NCBI RefSeq assembly: GCF_024171925.1 | Contig: NZ_JAMTCO010000009.1 | Location: 338,705 to 402,704 of the forward strand | Length of the DNA stretch: 64,000 nucleotides | Reading direction: 5' to 3' | DNA from: Actinokineospora diospyrosa | Lineage (GTDB): Bacteria > Actinomycetota > Actinomycetes > Mycobacteriales > Pseudonocardiaceae | Shown here: one piece after another, positions 28,202 to 36,700 of the stretch | How the letters are laid out: every line of letters starts with the position of its first letter | Numbering within the stretch: the first letter of the stretch is position 1 | Notes under the pieces: model-generated | What the model was told of the DNA's origin: nothing | Database searches by the model: none | Seen by the model: the letters and a program-made list of their open reading frames with translations, nothing else | Program-made: the position numbers and the translations under genes

Positions 28202-28846
28202 TCAGATCAGCCCCTCCCGCAACGCGAACGCCACCGCGTGCGCCCGGTTCCGCAGCTGGAACCGGCTCGTGATGTCGTGCAGGATCCCCTTCACTGTCCG
28301 CTGGGAGTAGCACAGTTGCTCCGCGATCTCCCGCGTCTCCATCCCCTCCGCCACCATCCGCAGCACCTCGGCCTCCCGCGCCGACACCCCCGCCAGATCC
28401 CACCCCCGCGGGTTCAGCACCTGCCGTTGCAGTCGGGACACCCGGTCCAGCAGTCGCGCCAGCAGGTCCGGCGGCAGTGTCCCGTCGCCAGCGGCGGTCG
28501 CCTCGATCAAGCGCACCAGGGTCTCCGGGGTCGCTTCCGCCCGTCGGATCACCGCGGCGACGCCGATGCCGACGGCTTCCAGGAGTTGGGAGTTGTCGAT
28601 CTCCCCGGCCACCAGCACGACCCGGCGGCGGCCCTGGACCTGCAGGCGGCGGAACAGCGCCTGGGTCGAGTTGTCCCAGGTCTCGGCGACCACGAGCGCG
28701 ACGGAGCGGTCGGTGGGGTCGTTGGCGGGGATGGTGTCCTCGGCCGTCAGCCGGATCTCCGCGCGGGTGCGCAGCGCGGCGTCCACGCCCGCTCGGGTGA
28801 TGACATCCATGGCGTGCAGCACGACCGGGATCGGATCAGTGATCAT
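28202..28846 (-). CDS. LuxR/NarL-family regulator with an atypical receiver
   Basis: The protein has 214 residues. The C-terminal LuxR HTH is complete at about 150-208 (LAGVSAREAEVLRMVAEGMETREIAEQLCYSQRTVKGILHDITSRFQLRNRAHAVAFALREGLI). The first 125 residues look like a receiver fold (VVLVAGEIDNSQLLEAVGIGVAAVIRRAEATPETLVRLI), but the normal phospho-acceptor strand VVxxDxxMP is replaced by VALVVAETWD and the N-terminal acidic pair is missing. It is therefore probably regulated by something other than phosphorylation. The start follows GGGGGGAG. It is on the same strand as the kinase/response-regulator pair, 170 bp downstream, and close to the DUF4157 toxin genes, so control of CIS cargo is possible but unproven. 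Confidence 0.85.
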   Translation of the reverse strand: MITDPIPVVLHAMDVITRAGVDAALRTRAEIRLTAEDTIPANDPTDRSVALVVAETWDNSTQALFRRLQVQGRRRVVLVAGEIDNSQLLEAVGIGVAAVIRRAEATPETLVRLIEATAAGDGTLPPDLLARLLDRVSRLQRQVLNPRGWDLAGVSAREAEVLRMVAEGMETREIAEQLCYSQRTVKGILHDITSRFQLRNRAHAVAFALREGLI

Positions 28847-28864
28847 CGGGAGCTCCCCCCTGGG

Positions 28865-28882
28865 ATGTGTCCATTAGCACAT
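28865..28882. promoter_or_regulatory. Candidate operator before the atypical LuxR gene
   Basis: The inverted repeat ATGTG-N8-CACAT ends 19 bp before the LuxR gene start (28846), in the 171-bp gap after the response regulator. It is the only AT-rich patch there. The binding protein is unknown. Confidence 0.35.
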
Positions 28883-29017
28883 ATCCTCCCGCCCGGCCGG
28901 ATGGGCGAGAAGCAACCGCCTGTCCCCATTCGTCCCGATCGCCGGGTGCTGGTCCCACCCCGGTCCCACGGGCGGCAGGGACAGCCGCGCGGTCATCGCT
29001 GATCGCCCGCACGGGCG

Positions 29018-29659
29018 TCACCGCAGACCCGCCGCGCGGCCCCGGCGGATGGCCTCGCCGCGGTCGGCGACCTCGAGCTTGCGGAAGATGTGGGTGATGT
29101 GGTTGCGCACCGTCTTCGGGCTCACCACCAGGCGCCTGGCGATGGCGGCGTTGCCCTCGCCGCGCACGATCATGACGAGCACCTCGCGCTCGCGGCCGGT
29201 GAGCCCGCCCAGGTCGCCAGCCGGGGCGGGCGCGGCGGCGAACAGGGCGCGCACCTGGGTGGCCACCGGGTTGCCGAAGATCATCTCCCCGTCGGCGACC
29301 GCCTGGATGGCGCGCACGATCTCGTCCTGGCCCGCGGTCTTGAGCAGGTAGCCGCCCGCCCCGGCGCGCACCGCGGCGAACACCGTCTCGGCCGCGTCGT
29401 CCATGGTGAGCACCAGGACCGCGACCTCGGGGTGCGCCCGGGTGATCCGCTCGGTCGCGGTCAACCCGTCCAGGTCCGGCATGTGCAGGTCCATCACCAC
29501 CACGTCCGGGCGCAGCGCCCCGGCGGCGGTCACCGCGGCGTGGCCGCTGTCGGCCTCGCCGACCACCGCCACCCCGGGCACGGTCTCCAGCAGCGCGCCG
29601 AGTCCGAGTCGGAACGTGGCGTGGTCGTCGACGATCAGGACTCGGCGCGGTCGCGGCAC
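29018..29659 (-). CDS. NarL/LuxR-type response regulator
   Basis: This 213-residue protein has a full receiver at 1-120: acidic Asp11-Asp12 (VLIVDDHATFR), phospho-acceptor Asp57 (VVVMDLHMPDLDG), and Lys in GYLLKTAGQDEIVRAI. A LuxR HTH follows at about 145-205 (LGGLTGREREVLVMIVRGEGNAAIARRLVVSPKTVRNHITHIFRKLEV). The start GTG 29659 lies 8 bp after the histidine kinase stop; longer versions would read through the kinase gene. It is the partner of that kinase. The targets are unknown; the divergent DUF4157/toxin genes are the obvious candidates. Confidence 0.92.
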   Translation of the reverse strand: MPRPRRVLIVDDHATFRLGLGALLETVPGVAVVGEADSGHAAVTAAGALRPDVVVMDLHMPDLDGLTATERITRAHPEVAVLVLTMDDAAETVFAAVRAGAGGYLLKTAGQDEIVRAIQAVADGEMIFGNPVATQVRALFAAAPAPAGDLGGLTGREREVLVMIVRGEGNAAIARRLVVSPKTVRNHITHIFRKLEVADRGEAIRRGRAAGLR

Positions 29660-29667
29660 GGCGGCGC

Positions 29668-30345
29668 TCAGCCCGCGCCGAGCGGGAAGGTCGCCACCAC
29701 CCTGGTCCCGACCGGGACACCCGGCTCGATCGACCACCGGCCACCGAGTTCGGTGACCCGCGTGCGCATCGAGCGCAACCCCACCCCGCACCACGGGTCC
29801 GCGTCCCGCCAGGGCACCCCGACGCCGTCGTCGACAACCTCCACGTTCAGCTCACCGTCCAACTCGCCGTCGTTGTGGATGAGCACCACGCAGGTGCGCG
29901 CCCGGGAGTGGCGGGCCATGTTGCTCAACGCCTCGCACACCACGCGGTAGGTGGCCACCTGCACCGGCAGCGTCAACACCGCGAGATCGCCGCGGGCGCG
30001 CACATCGATGCTCAGCGGGCTGCCCGCGCCGGACACGTGCCCGCTCAACGCCACCGCGTGCCGCTTGATCGCCTCGACCAGACCCACCTGGTCGAGCACG
30101 TTCGGCGTGCCGCCGTCGGTGAGCCTGCGCATGTCGCAGATCGCGCCGTGCAGCTCGTCCTCGAGTTGGGCGAGCAGCCGCGCGGCCGACTCGGCGTCGC
30201 GGCCGACCAGGTTCCTGGCCGCCCGCAGGCCGAACGCCATCCCGGTGAGCGCGGGCCCGATCGCGTCGTGCAGCTCCCGCAGCAGCCGCGCGCCGTCGGT
30301 GCCGTCGTCCCCGGCCACCGCAGAAACCGCCTTGTTGCGACGCAT
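29668..30345 (-). CDS. Soluble NarX-type histidine kinase (HisKA_3)
   Basis: The protein has 225 residues, short for a kinase. It has no membrane helix or sensor domain, and starts directly with the HisKA_3 dimer helix holding His26 (LLRELHDAIGPALTGMAFGLRAARNLV). The ATP-binding domain is at about 125-220: N-box ALSNMARHSRA, VEVVDDGVGVPW, GLRSMRTRVTELGG. The sensor input must therefore come from a partner or from the N-terminal 20 residues. The start ATG 30345 has GGAGGGG 2-3 bases before. It is transcribed with the response regulator and is divergent from the DUF4157 gene, which starts 363 bp away. Confidence 0.92.
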   Translation of the reverse strand: MRRNKAVSAVAGDDGTDGARLLRELHDAIGPALTGMAFGLRAARNLVGRDAESAARLLAQLEDELHGAICDMRRLTDGGTPNVLDQVGLVEAIKRHAVALSGHVSGAGSPLSIDVRARGDLAVLTLPVQVATYRVVCEALSNMARHSRARTCVVLIHNDGELDGELNVEVVDDGVGVPWRDADPWCGVGLRSMRTRVTELGGRWSIEPGVPVGTRVVATFPLGAG

Positions 30346-30558
30346 GTCCCCTCCGCAACACCCTTATCGGCGACCGTACGGCCCGCGTTTCCACGACACG
30401 GGCACCTGGCCGGTTCATAGCCCGTTCGTAGCAAGCCGACCGCACCCACCCGGGGAACACGCGCACGGACGGCTCAATCCGACGATCATGATAGGGCCAT
30501 TGGGGCGGCCATGTCCGCTGATTCCGCGCCCGGTCCATCCCGGTTTTCCTTGCGCCAG

Positions 30559-30576
30559 GGGCAATCCGGATTGCCC
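30559..30576. promoter_or_regulatory. Perfect 18-bp palindrome upstream of the DUF4157 gene
   Basis: GGGCAATCCGGATTGCCC is a perfect palindrome in the 363-bp gap between the divergent kinase and DUF4157 genes, 132 bp before the DUF4157 start. Direct repeats GTTCATAGCC and GTTCGTAGC also lie at about 30412-30434. NarL-type regulators bind such dyads. Nothing else is evident in the gap. Confidence 0.5.
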
Positions 30577-30708
30577 GAACGGGTGAACGCCGGGTCGTTG
30601 CCGGTCGCCGCGACCGCCCGGCAGGCTCGACGGCGAGCCCCGCCGCAGGCGAACCACGCCCGCGCGGCGCCCACACGGTCGAGAACGCTGGGGAGGGCAG
30701 GCGAGCAG

Positions 30709-31521
30709 ATGCGCGAGCACGAGCACGACCTCGAGGCCGAACACCGCCCGGCGGCCGACCGCGGCCACGACGGCGAGGACCGCGCGCTGCTGGGCAAGGC
30801 GGCCGCGGCCGGTCGCCCCGACGTGCTCGGCGCGCCGGGACTGCTTGGCCTGCAACGCGCCGTCGGTAACGCGGGCGTCGGCGCCTTGGTGGAGGAGGAG
30901 CGCTCACCGGTGCACTCGGTCATCGGCTCCGGCGGCAGCCCGCTCGACGCCGGGACCCGCGCGGAGATGGAGGGCCGCTTCGGCGGCCAGGACTTCTCCG
31001 CGGTGCGCGTGCACACCGGCGGCGCGGCCACCGAGTCCGCGCGCTCGGTCAACGCACAGGCCTACACCGTCGGGTCCGACATCGTCTTCTCCGAGAGCCG
31101 CTACGACCCCGGTTCGGCCGAGGGCAAGCACATGCTGGCCCACGAGCTGACCCATGTGGTCCAACAGCGCTCCGGCCCGGTCGACGGGACCGAGGCGGGC
31201 GGCGGCGTGAAGGTCAGCGACCCGGGGGACCGGTTCGAGCGCGAGGCCGTCGCCAACGCCGACCGGGTGATGTCCGGCCCGGATCCGCACGCCCCGGTGC
31301 AACGACACGCAGGCGACGACACAGCCCACACAGCCCACACAGAGCACGCGGACCACACAGACCACGCCGATGACGCGCGGCAGCAGCAGGACGACGGGTC
31401 CGGCGCCGCGCTGCAACGGGCCGAGGAACCCGCGCCCGAGGAGGAAGAGGAAGAGGCACCCGCCGCGCAGACCTTCGTCCAACGGCAGGAGAGCGGCGAG
31501 GACTTCGCCGAGGAGGAGTGA
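30709..31521 (+). CDS. DUF4157 (eCIS-core) protein with HExxH motif
   Basis: This 270-residue protein has a short charged start, then [16 protein letters not shown] (about 45-60), a motif repeated in the next protein and typical of CIS cargo. The DUF4157 domain runs at about 65-157: [65 protein letters not shown]. His145-Glu146-x-x-His149 forms a zinc-protease-like site. The tail is His/Asp- and Glu-rich with several VQR motifs. DUF4157 is strongly associated with contractile injection systems (eCIS core domain) and with cargo. The ATG at 30709 is preferred over a frame open to 30511, because that extension is Arg/Pro-rich and covers the palindrome. The toxin gene follows after 6 bp. Confidence 0.9.
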   Translation: MREHEHDLEAEHRPAADRGHDGEDRALLGKAAAAGRPDVLGAPGLLGLQRAVGNAGVGALVEEERSPVHSVIGSGGSPLDAGTRAEMEGRFGGQDFSAVRVHTGGAATESARSVNAQAYTVGSDIVFSESRYDPGSAEGKHMLAHELTHVVQQRSGPVDGTEAGGGVKVSDPGDRFEREAVANADRVMSGPDPHAPVQRHAGDDTAHTAHTEHADHTDHADDARQQQDDGSGAALQRAEEPAPEEEEEEAPAAQTFVQRQESGEDFAEEE

Positions 31522-31527
31522 GCGGGC

Positions 31528-34500
31528 GTGAAGGCGCCCGCTGAGCAGAGCGAGCCCGAGTCCCGCCGCCCCAGCGCCCTCGACCGGGGCACGCAACCCC
31601 GCTTGACGCAGCCAACACAGCCAACACAGTCGACACAGCCCGCCCAGGCCGCCCGGCTGCCCGCGGCGCGGCTGTCGGCGGTCTCCGCCCGGCGGCTGCA
31701 GCGCTCGGTCGGCAACCGCGCGGCGTCCAAGGTGCTCGGTCGACCCGCGGTGCAGCGGCTGGAGTCCGCGCCGGAGGCGGCCCCGCGCCCGCCCGCCGAG
31801 GCCGACCCGAGGTTCGCCTCGGTCGAGGCCGAGGTCCGCGGCAAGCAGAAGCAGGTCGCCGCGCACCCGCCCGCCACCGCCGAGGCCGCCGCGTCCCAGG
31901 CCGCCGCCGTCGCGCCGCCGGACGACAAACTGGCGCAGGGCAAGGCCGCCAACGCGGAGAAGATGAACGCGGCCAAGCCGGGGGAGTTCGACAAGGCCGC
32001 GTTCGTGCGCGCGGTCGAGCAGGCGATCGCCGCCCAGGCGCCCAAGAACCTCGACGACGCGGACAAGTTCGGCGAGTCCGGGAAGGCCGACGCGGTCAAG
32101 GGGCAGGTCCAGGGGCAGGTCGGTCAGGGCAAGGCGGCCTCGGCGGGTCCGATCGAGACGGCCACGAACGCGCCGCCCGACACCGCGGCGGCCGTGGACA
32201 AGCCGGTGACCCCGCTGGCCCCGGACCGCCCACCCGGCGCGCCCGCGCCACCGGACGCGGCGAAAGCGGTGCCGGAGAAGGCACCCGCGTCCGCGACGGA
32301 CTTCTCCGCGGGCCCCAAGCAGGTCGACGGCGAGATGGCCGCCGCGCAGGTCACCGAGGACCAGCTCGCCAAGTCCAACGAGCCGGAGTTCACCGGGGCC
32401 TTGGCGGACAAGAAGGAGAACGAGCAGCACGCCGCGACCGCGCCGGGCAAGATCCGCGGCGCCGAGGCGGAGACGCTGGGCGCGGCCAAGGCCGGGGCCG
32501 CGCAGCAGGGCGCGGCGGCGATGGCCGGGTTGGCCGGTGCGCGTCAGGCCGCCGGGGGCCAGGTCACCGCGGAGAAGCAGGGCACCAAGAGCAAGGACGA
32601 GGCGCGGCGCGCACAGGTGACCGCGACCCTGCAGAAGGTGTTCGACGCGACCAAGACCGACGTCGAGGCGATCCTGTCCGGCCTGGACAAGAAGGTGGAC
32701 GACGCGTTCACCGCGGGGGAGAAGGCCGCGCGCGACGCCTTCACCGCCGAGCACAAGCAGAAGATGGACGCGTTCAAGGACAAGCGGTACTCGGGCTTCA
32801 CGGGGAAGCTGAAGTGGGTCAAGGACAAGTTCGCCGGACTGCCCGAGGAGGCGAACCAGATCTTCGTGTCCGCGCGGCAGGGCTACGTGACCCGGATGCG
32901 CGGGGTCATCTCCTCGGTCGCCGACACCATCGGCGGTGAGCTGAACCGGGCCAAGGCGCGCATCGCGACCGGTCGCGAGCAACTGCAGGCCGAGGTCCGC
33001 AAACTACCGGCGGATCTGCAGGCCCTGGGCAAGCAGGCCGCGGGGGACCTGGCCGGGAAGTTCGACGAGCTGACCGAGTCGGTCGACGCCAAGGGCACCG
33101 AACTGGTGCAGACCCTGGCGACGAAGTACAACGAGGCGCTCAAGTCCGTGGACGCGGAGATCGACGCGGAGAAGGAGAAGAACAAGGGCCTCGTCGCCAA
33201 GGCGGTCGGCGCGATCAAGGGTGTCATCGACACGATCCTCAAGCTCAAGGACCTCCTGCTCGGGATGCTCGCCAAGGCCGCGGCCGCGGTGATGGGGATC
33301 CTGCGCGACCCGATCGGCTTCCTCGGCAACCTGGTCTCCGCGGTCGGTGCCGGGCTGCGGGCGTTCCTCGGCAACATCGGCGAACACCTGAAGAAGGGCC
33401 TCGTCCGCTGGCTGCTGGGCGCGATGGCCGGGGCCGGGTTGCAGTTGCCCGCCAAGTTCGACCTGCGCGGCGTCATCATGATGATCGGCTCGCTGCTCGG
33501 CCTGACCTGGGCCGCCATCCGCGGCCGGATCCTCTCCCGCGGCGTCCCCGAACCCGCCATGGCCGCCGCCGAGGGCGCCGTCCCGGTCGCCCAGAAGCTC
33601 AAGGCCGAGGGCGTCGGCGGCATCTGGGAGACGATCAAGGAGAAGGCGGGCGACCTCAAGGCCGGGCTGTTCGGCAAGATCGCCACCTACCTCATCCCCA
33701 CCATCCTCATCGCCGGTGTCACCACCCTCGTCTCGATGCTCAACCCCGCCTCGGCGTTCATCCGCGCGGTCAAGATGATCATCGACATCGTGACCTTCAT
33801 CGTCACCCAAGGCGCCCAGATCATCGAGTTCGTCAACGCCGTCCTGGACGCCATAGTCGCCATCGCAGGCGGCGGCGCAGGCGGCGTCCCCGCCCTGATC
33901 GAGAACGCCCTCGCCCTCTCCATCCCCGTCCTCATCGGCGCCCTCGCCGCCATCCTCAACATCAGCGGCATCGCCGACAAGGTCAAGAAGATCATCCAAT
34001 CCCTGTCCAAACCCGTCATGAAGGTCGTCGACTGGGTGGTCGACAAGATCGCCGGGGTAGCCAAGAAGCTCTGGGCCAAGCTCAAGGGCGCGGGCAAGAA
34101 GGTCAAGGACCGCTTCAGCAGACCGGCGGGTGCAGCGGGCACGCAGGCGCCCGATGGGCAGCGCCGAGCGATCGCCGAGGCCAACCAGATGCTGAGTAGG
34201 CGCCCTTCGCACGCGGACGCGACCTCTCGCCTGCCCGCGATCGCCAACCGGCACCACGTCCCGCTGCGATTGGTCGTGGAGACCCGTGCGCCGGATAGCG
34301 AGCGCGTCCACGTACAGACCATGTCCACCGAGTCCCACGACTTGCCCGCCCGTGATGAGAGGCTGGTCAACCTCGACGGTCTCATCGGCAAGGCCCGCGT
34401 CGACGGCCTCTGCGCCACCCTCGGCGAACCGGAGGTCCTCAAGCTCATCGACGCCATCAAGATCTACGGCGTTCAGAAGGTGGTGACGGGCTTGTCCGAT

Positions 34501-35139
34501 AGTGCGGTGGCGAGCCTGCTCGGCCAGTTGGACGCCGCGCTGCTGCCGAAGATCTTCACCGGTAGGCAGACCTCGACCGGCCCCGCATTCGCCGATCTCA
34601 TCGCCCAGTTCGGTGCCGCGGACGTCAACCTGCTCGCCGCCGCGCTGGGCGGCAAGCTCGCGCTGATCACCGCGTGGGACATGTTCCACTTCGATGCGCG
34701 CCACCAGGGTGACCTGGACGCGGGCAAGGGCGCTGTGGCCAGAAGCCTGCCCGCGCTGCTCGGCAAGACGGTCGCCGAGGTCCGCGCCATCCTGCTCGCC
34801 AGGGGCATGGCCCTGGTCGGGACCCGGCCCGACCACGAGATGTACAGCCACCCGGACCACTCGGTGGTGCGGATCAAGACCGGCCCGGCCGCGCACGGAC
34901 CGTTCACCCCGTTCAACCACGTCGTCCTGGAGGTCACCAAGACCGCGGGTGACGTCAGCACCGACGCGGTGTTCGCCAAGGTCGTCGAGGGCGGCCAAGC
35001 GGTGCCCCAGGGCACGAAGGACTCGAAGGAGAAGCTCAGGCAGTGGTTCAAGGCCCGGTGCGGCAGGTTCCCCGACCTGCCCGAACTCGCTGCCATGATG
35101 GGCATGTGGGGTAAAGTCGGGCACATTCGGCTCCAGTAG
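31528..35139 (+). CDS. Large CIS-cargo/polymorphic-toxin-like protein with variable C-terminal domain
   Basis: The protein has 1203 residues. Residues 50-72 hold the cargo motif RRLQRSVGNRAASKVLG and VQR. Residues 75-330 are Ala/Lys/Glu-rich, and 340-560 form long coiled coil. Residues 555-850 contain several amphipathic-to-hydrophobic segments (VMGILRDPIGFLGNLVSAVGAGLRAFLG, TYLIPTILIAGVTTLVSML, LSIPVLIGALAAILNISGIA). The border VMKVVDWVVDKIAGVAKKLW...KDRFS ends at 864. Beyond it is a different C-terminal domain of about 340 residues ending CGRFPDLPELAAMMGMWGKVGHIRLQ, with HEMYSHPDHSVVRIK, which I do not recognise. A small candidate immunity gene follows. The border is duplicated in the orphan cassette at 35608, which marks the exchange point. 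The start is GTG 31528, 6 bp after the DUF4157 gene. Confidence 0.85.
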   Translation: MKAPAEQSEPESRRPSALDRGTQPRLTQPTQPTQSTQPAQAARLPAARLSAVSARRLQRSVGNRAASKVLGRPAVQRLESAPEAAPRPPAEADPRFASVEAEVRGKQKQVAAHPPATAEAAASQAAAVAPPDDKLAQGKAANAEKMNAAKPGEFDKAAFVRAVEQAIAAQAPKNLDDADKFGESGKADAVKGQVQGQVGQGKAASAGPIETATNAPPDTAAAVDKPVTPLAPDRPPGAPAPPDAAKAVPEKAPASATDFSAGPKQVDGEMAAAQVTEDQLAKSNEPEFTGALADKKENEQHAATAPGKIRGAEAETLGAAKAGAAQQGAAAMAGLAGARQAAGGQVTAEKQGTKSKDEARRAQVTATLQKVFDATKTDVEAILSGLDKKVDDAFTAGEKAARDAFTAEHKQKMDAFKDKRYSGFTGKLKWVKDKFAGLPEEANQIFVSARQGYVTRMRGVISSVADTIGGELNRAKARIATGREQLQAEVRKLPADLQALGKQAAGDLAGKFDELTESVDAKGTELVQTLATKYNEALKSVDAEIDAEKEKNKGLVAKAVGAIKGVIDTILKLKDLLLGMLAKAAAAVMGILRDPIGFLGNLVSAVGAGLRAFLGNIGEHLKKGLVRWLLGAMAGAGLQLPAKFDLRGVIMMIGSLLGLTWAAIRGRILSRGVPEPAMAAAEGAVPVAQKLKAEGVGGIWETIKEKAGDLKAGLFGKIATYLIPTILIAGVTTLVSMLNPASAFIRAVKMIIDIVTFIVTQGAQIIEFVNAVLDAIVAIAGGGAGGVPALIENALALSIPVLIGALAAILNISGIADKVKKIIQSLSKPVMKVVDWVVDKIAGVAKKLWAKLKGAGKKVKDRFSRPAGAAGTQAPDGQRRAIAEANQMLSRRPSHADATSRLPAIANRHHVPLRLVVETRAPDSERVHVQTMSTESHDLPARDERLVNLDGLIGKARVDGLCATLGEPEVLKLIDAIKIYGVQKVVTGLSDSAVASLLGQLDAALLPKIFTGRQTSTGPAFADLIAQFGAADVNLLAAALGGKLALITAWDMFHFDARHQGDLDAGKGAVARSLPALLGKTVAEVRAILLARGMALVGTRPDHEMYSHPDHSVVRIKTGPAAHGPFTPFNHVVLEVTKTAGDVSTDAVFAKVVEGGQAVPQGTKDSKEKLRQWFKARCGRFPDLPELAAMMGMWGKVGHIRLQ
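34002..34119 (+). repeat. 118-bp exchange border of the toxin gene, parent copy
   Basis: It matches 35608-35725 with two differences (one silent, one Val to Ala). It encodes the last conserved segment before the variable C-terminal domain. The sharp end of identity after TTCAGC in both copies marks the junction between the shared and the variable part. Confidence 0.9.
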
Positions 35140-35156
35140 CCCGAAGCGAGGTTCGA

Positions 35157-35525
35157 GTGCACTTCGACTACGACTTGGTGCCTGCGGTGGAGTTCACTTC
35201 GCAGGTGTTGGCCGACATGGCCGACCGCCTCGCCGACGAGGTGACCCATGGTTGGTCCGCCGACTTCTTCACCGTCTTCTCCGACGAGGACGACAGGGCG
35301 ATGTACCTGCCCTACCTGCTGGAGCACGTGGGTGAGCCGGATTGGGTCAACGGCTACGTCAAGCTCGAGCCCTCGCGCGTGGTCTTGGGTGTGGTGCACG
35401 ACGACGGGATCCGCCGCAGGTTGCACGGGTTCGCAGTCTGGTGCCTGGACCGGTGGCCCGACACCGTGCTGGAGTACTTCGGCGAGCAGGTCGCGGTGGA
35501 CACGCTGCTGCCCCCCGAGGACTGA
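35157..35525 (+). CDS. Candidate immunity protein for the parent toxin
   Basis: This 122-residue acidic protein has many Asp/Glu and aromatic residues (HFDYDLVPAVEFTSQVLADMADRLADEVTHGWSADFFTVFSDEDDRAMYLPYLLEHV). No family is recognised. The start is GTG 35157, 17 bp after the toxin stop, with AGCGAGG in front. Position, size and charge are as expected for an immunity protein of a polymorphic toxin. It is followed by a degenerate copy of the terminator found after the second immunity gene. Confidence 0.75.
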   Translation: MHFDYDLVPAVEFTSQVLADMADRLADEVTHGWSADFFTVFSDEDDRAMYLPYLLEHVGEPDWVNGYVKLEPSRVVLGVVHDDGIRRRLHGFAVWCLDRWPDTVLEYFGEQVAVDTLLPPED

Positions 35526-35540
35526 CGCGCGAACTCGGCC

Positions 35541-35607
35541 GGACATGACGGTGCCCCGGTGAGCAGGAGCTCCCCAGAGCGGCGTTCCCCTAGCCGCTAT
35601 CGCTGTT
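35541..35607 (+). repeat. Degenerate copy of the cassette terminator
   Basis: These 67 bp align without gaps to 37124-37190, with about 11 differences. The left hairpin arm (35549-35564) and loop are intact, but the right arm is mutated (GCTCCCCAGAGCGGCG), so the stem is lost. The orphan toxin border begins directly after it at 35608. Confidence 0.8.
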
Positions 35608-35725
35608 CCTGTCCAAACCCGTCATGAAAGCCGTCGACTGGGTGGTCGACAAGATCGCCGGGGTAGCCAAGAAGCTCTGGGCCAAGCTCAAGGGCGCGGG
35701 CAAGAAGGTCAAGGACCGCTTCAGC
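35608..35725 (+). repeat. 118-bp exchange border, orphan copy
   Basis: It is 116/118 identical to 34002-34119 and in the same reading frame relative to the toxin domain that follows. It is long enough to recombine with the parent gene and swap C-terminal domains. Confidence 0.92.
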
Positions 35726-36700
35726 GGGAAGCCCGGCAGCGCCACCGATCGGCCGCCGCAGGTGCGGTTGCGCGCCGCGGTGCGCGAGGCCACCGCGCTG
35801 ATGGGGCGACCGGACGCCACCACCGAGTCGGTGACCGCCGGGCTGGGGCCGATCCGCGAGCGGCACGCGCTCGCCGCGCTGGAACTCGACAGCGGGAGCG
35901 GGCACGACCGGAAGGTCACCGCGAAGATCAACCCCCAGCTCAGCAGCGACTCGCGCAAGATCCCCTCGCCCGACGAGCTGCGGGCGATCCGGGAGCACGC
36001 CCAGCGCGTCATCCAGCTGTGGCGGATCAACGGGGTCGGCGAGGTCTTCAAGGGCGCTGGCCGGGCCAAGCGCCGCGACATCCTGCTCGACGCGGGCGGC
36101 AGGTACAACTCCTACAGCAGGCCAGGTGGCGACGAGAACGCACCGAAGATCAACACCGGTGACCTGGTCGAGGTCGCGGCCGAACCGGGTCTGCGCCGCG
36201 TCGCCGCGGCGACCGGGTCCACCCTGCTGGTCAACCCGGCGCTCTACCTGGTCGACGCCGAGGGCGCGAAGCTCGGCGGCGACCTGGGCGAGCTGGACTT
36301 CCTGCTGCTGGGCAAGGAGCACGTGCGCGTCCTCAGCGCGAAGACCAACAGCCAGCAGTTCACGCCCAGCAAGGACACCAGGTCGCTCGACCTGTTCCGC
36401 ACGATCCCGGACAACCCCGCCGCGTTCGACTTCGCGTCCAACTACCGGGGGTGGGGGCCGACCGGCAACATCTCGAACAAGTCCCGCACGGTCGGCGCCG
36501 CGGTGTTCAGCAAGGGGATGAGCCCGGTCCGGATCGACCGGTTCCGGGCCTACTATCTCAACCGGGAGCAGACCAAGACGGTCAGCGTCGAGCCGCTGCA
36601 CCCGAAGGGCCAGGGCGAGGGCGATCGCGGGTACACGCTGCGGATGGACTTGGCCGACCTCGTCGAGCTCTACATCCGCGAGATCGCGAAAGGGCTGTGA
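35624..36700 (+). CDS. Orphan toxin C-terminal module (PD-(D/E)XK-like candidate)
   Basis: This 358-residue frame starts at the ATG inside the border repeat (MKAVDWVVDKIAGVAKKLW). It has no promoter-proximal N-terminal delivery part of its own and no good ribosome site, so it is probably a silent reserve cassette. The toxin domain, about 40-358, is unrelated to the parent's. A segment at about 219-241, GGDLGELDFLLLGKEHVRVLSAK, has the E-x-D ... S-x-K spacing of a PD-(D/E)XK nuclease core, which is a suggestion rather than a match. The sequence ends LVELYIREIAKGL and overlaps the second immunity gene (TGATG). Confidence 0.78.
   Translation: MKAVDWVVDKIAGVAKKLWAKLKGAGKKVKDRFSGKPGSATDRPPQVRLRAAVREATALMGRPDATTESVTAGLGPIRERHALAALELDSGSGHDRKVTAKINPQLSSDSRKIPSPDELRAIREHAQRVIQLWRINGVGEVFKGAGRAKRRDILLDAGGRYNSYSRPGGDENAPKINTGDLVEVAAEPGLRRVAAATGSTLLVNPALYLVDAEGAKLGGDLGELDFLLLGKEHVRVLSAKTNSQQFTPSKDTRSLDLFRTIPDNPAAFDFASNYRGWGPTGNISNKSRTVGAAVFSKGMSPVRIDRFRAYYLNREQTKTVSVEPLHPKGQGEGDRGYTLRMDLADLVELYIREIAKGL

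Noticed and set aside
30511-30708. N-terminal extension of the DUF4157 protein to ATG 30511
   Set aside because: The extra 66 residues are Arg/Ala/Pro-rich, have no good ribosome site and contain the perfect palindrome; ATG 30709 gives the usual charged start.
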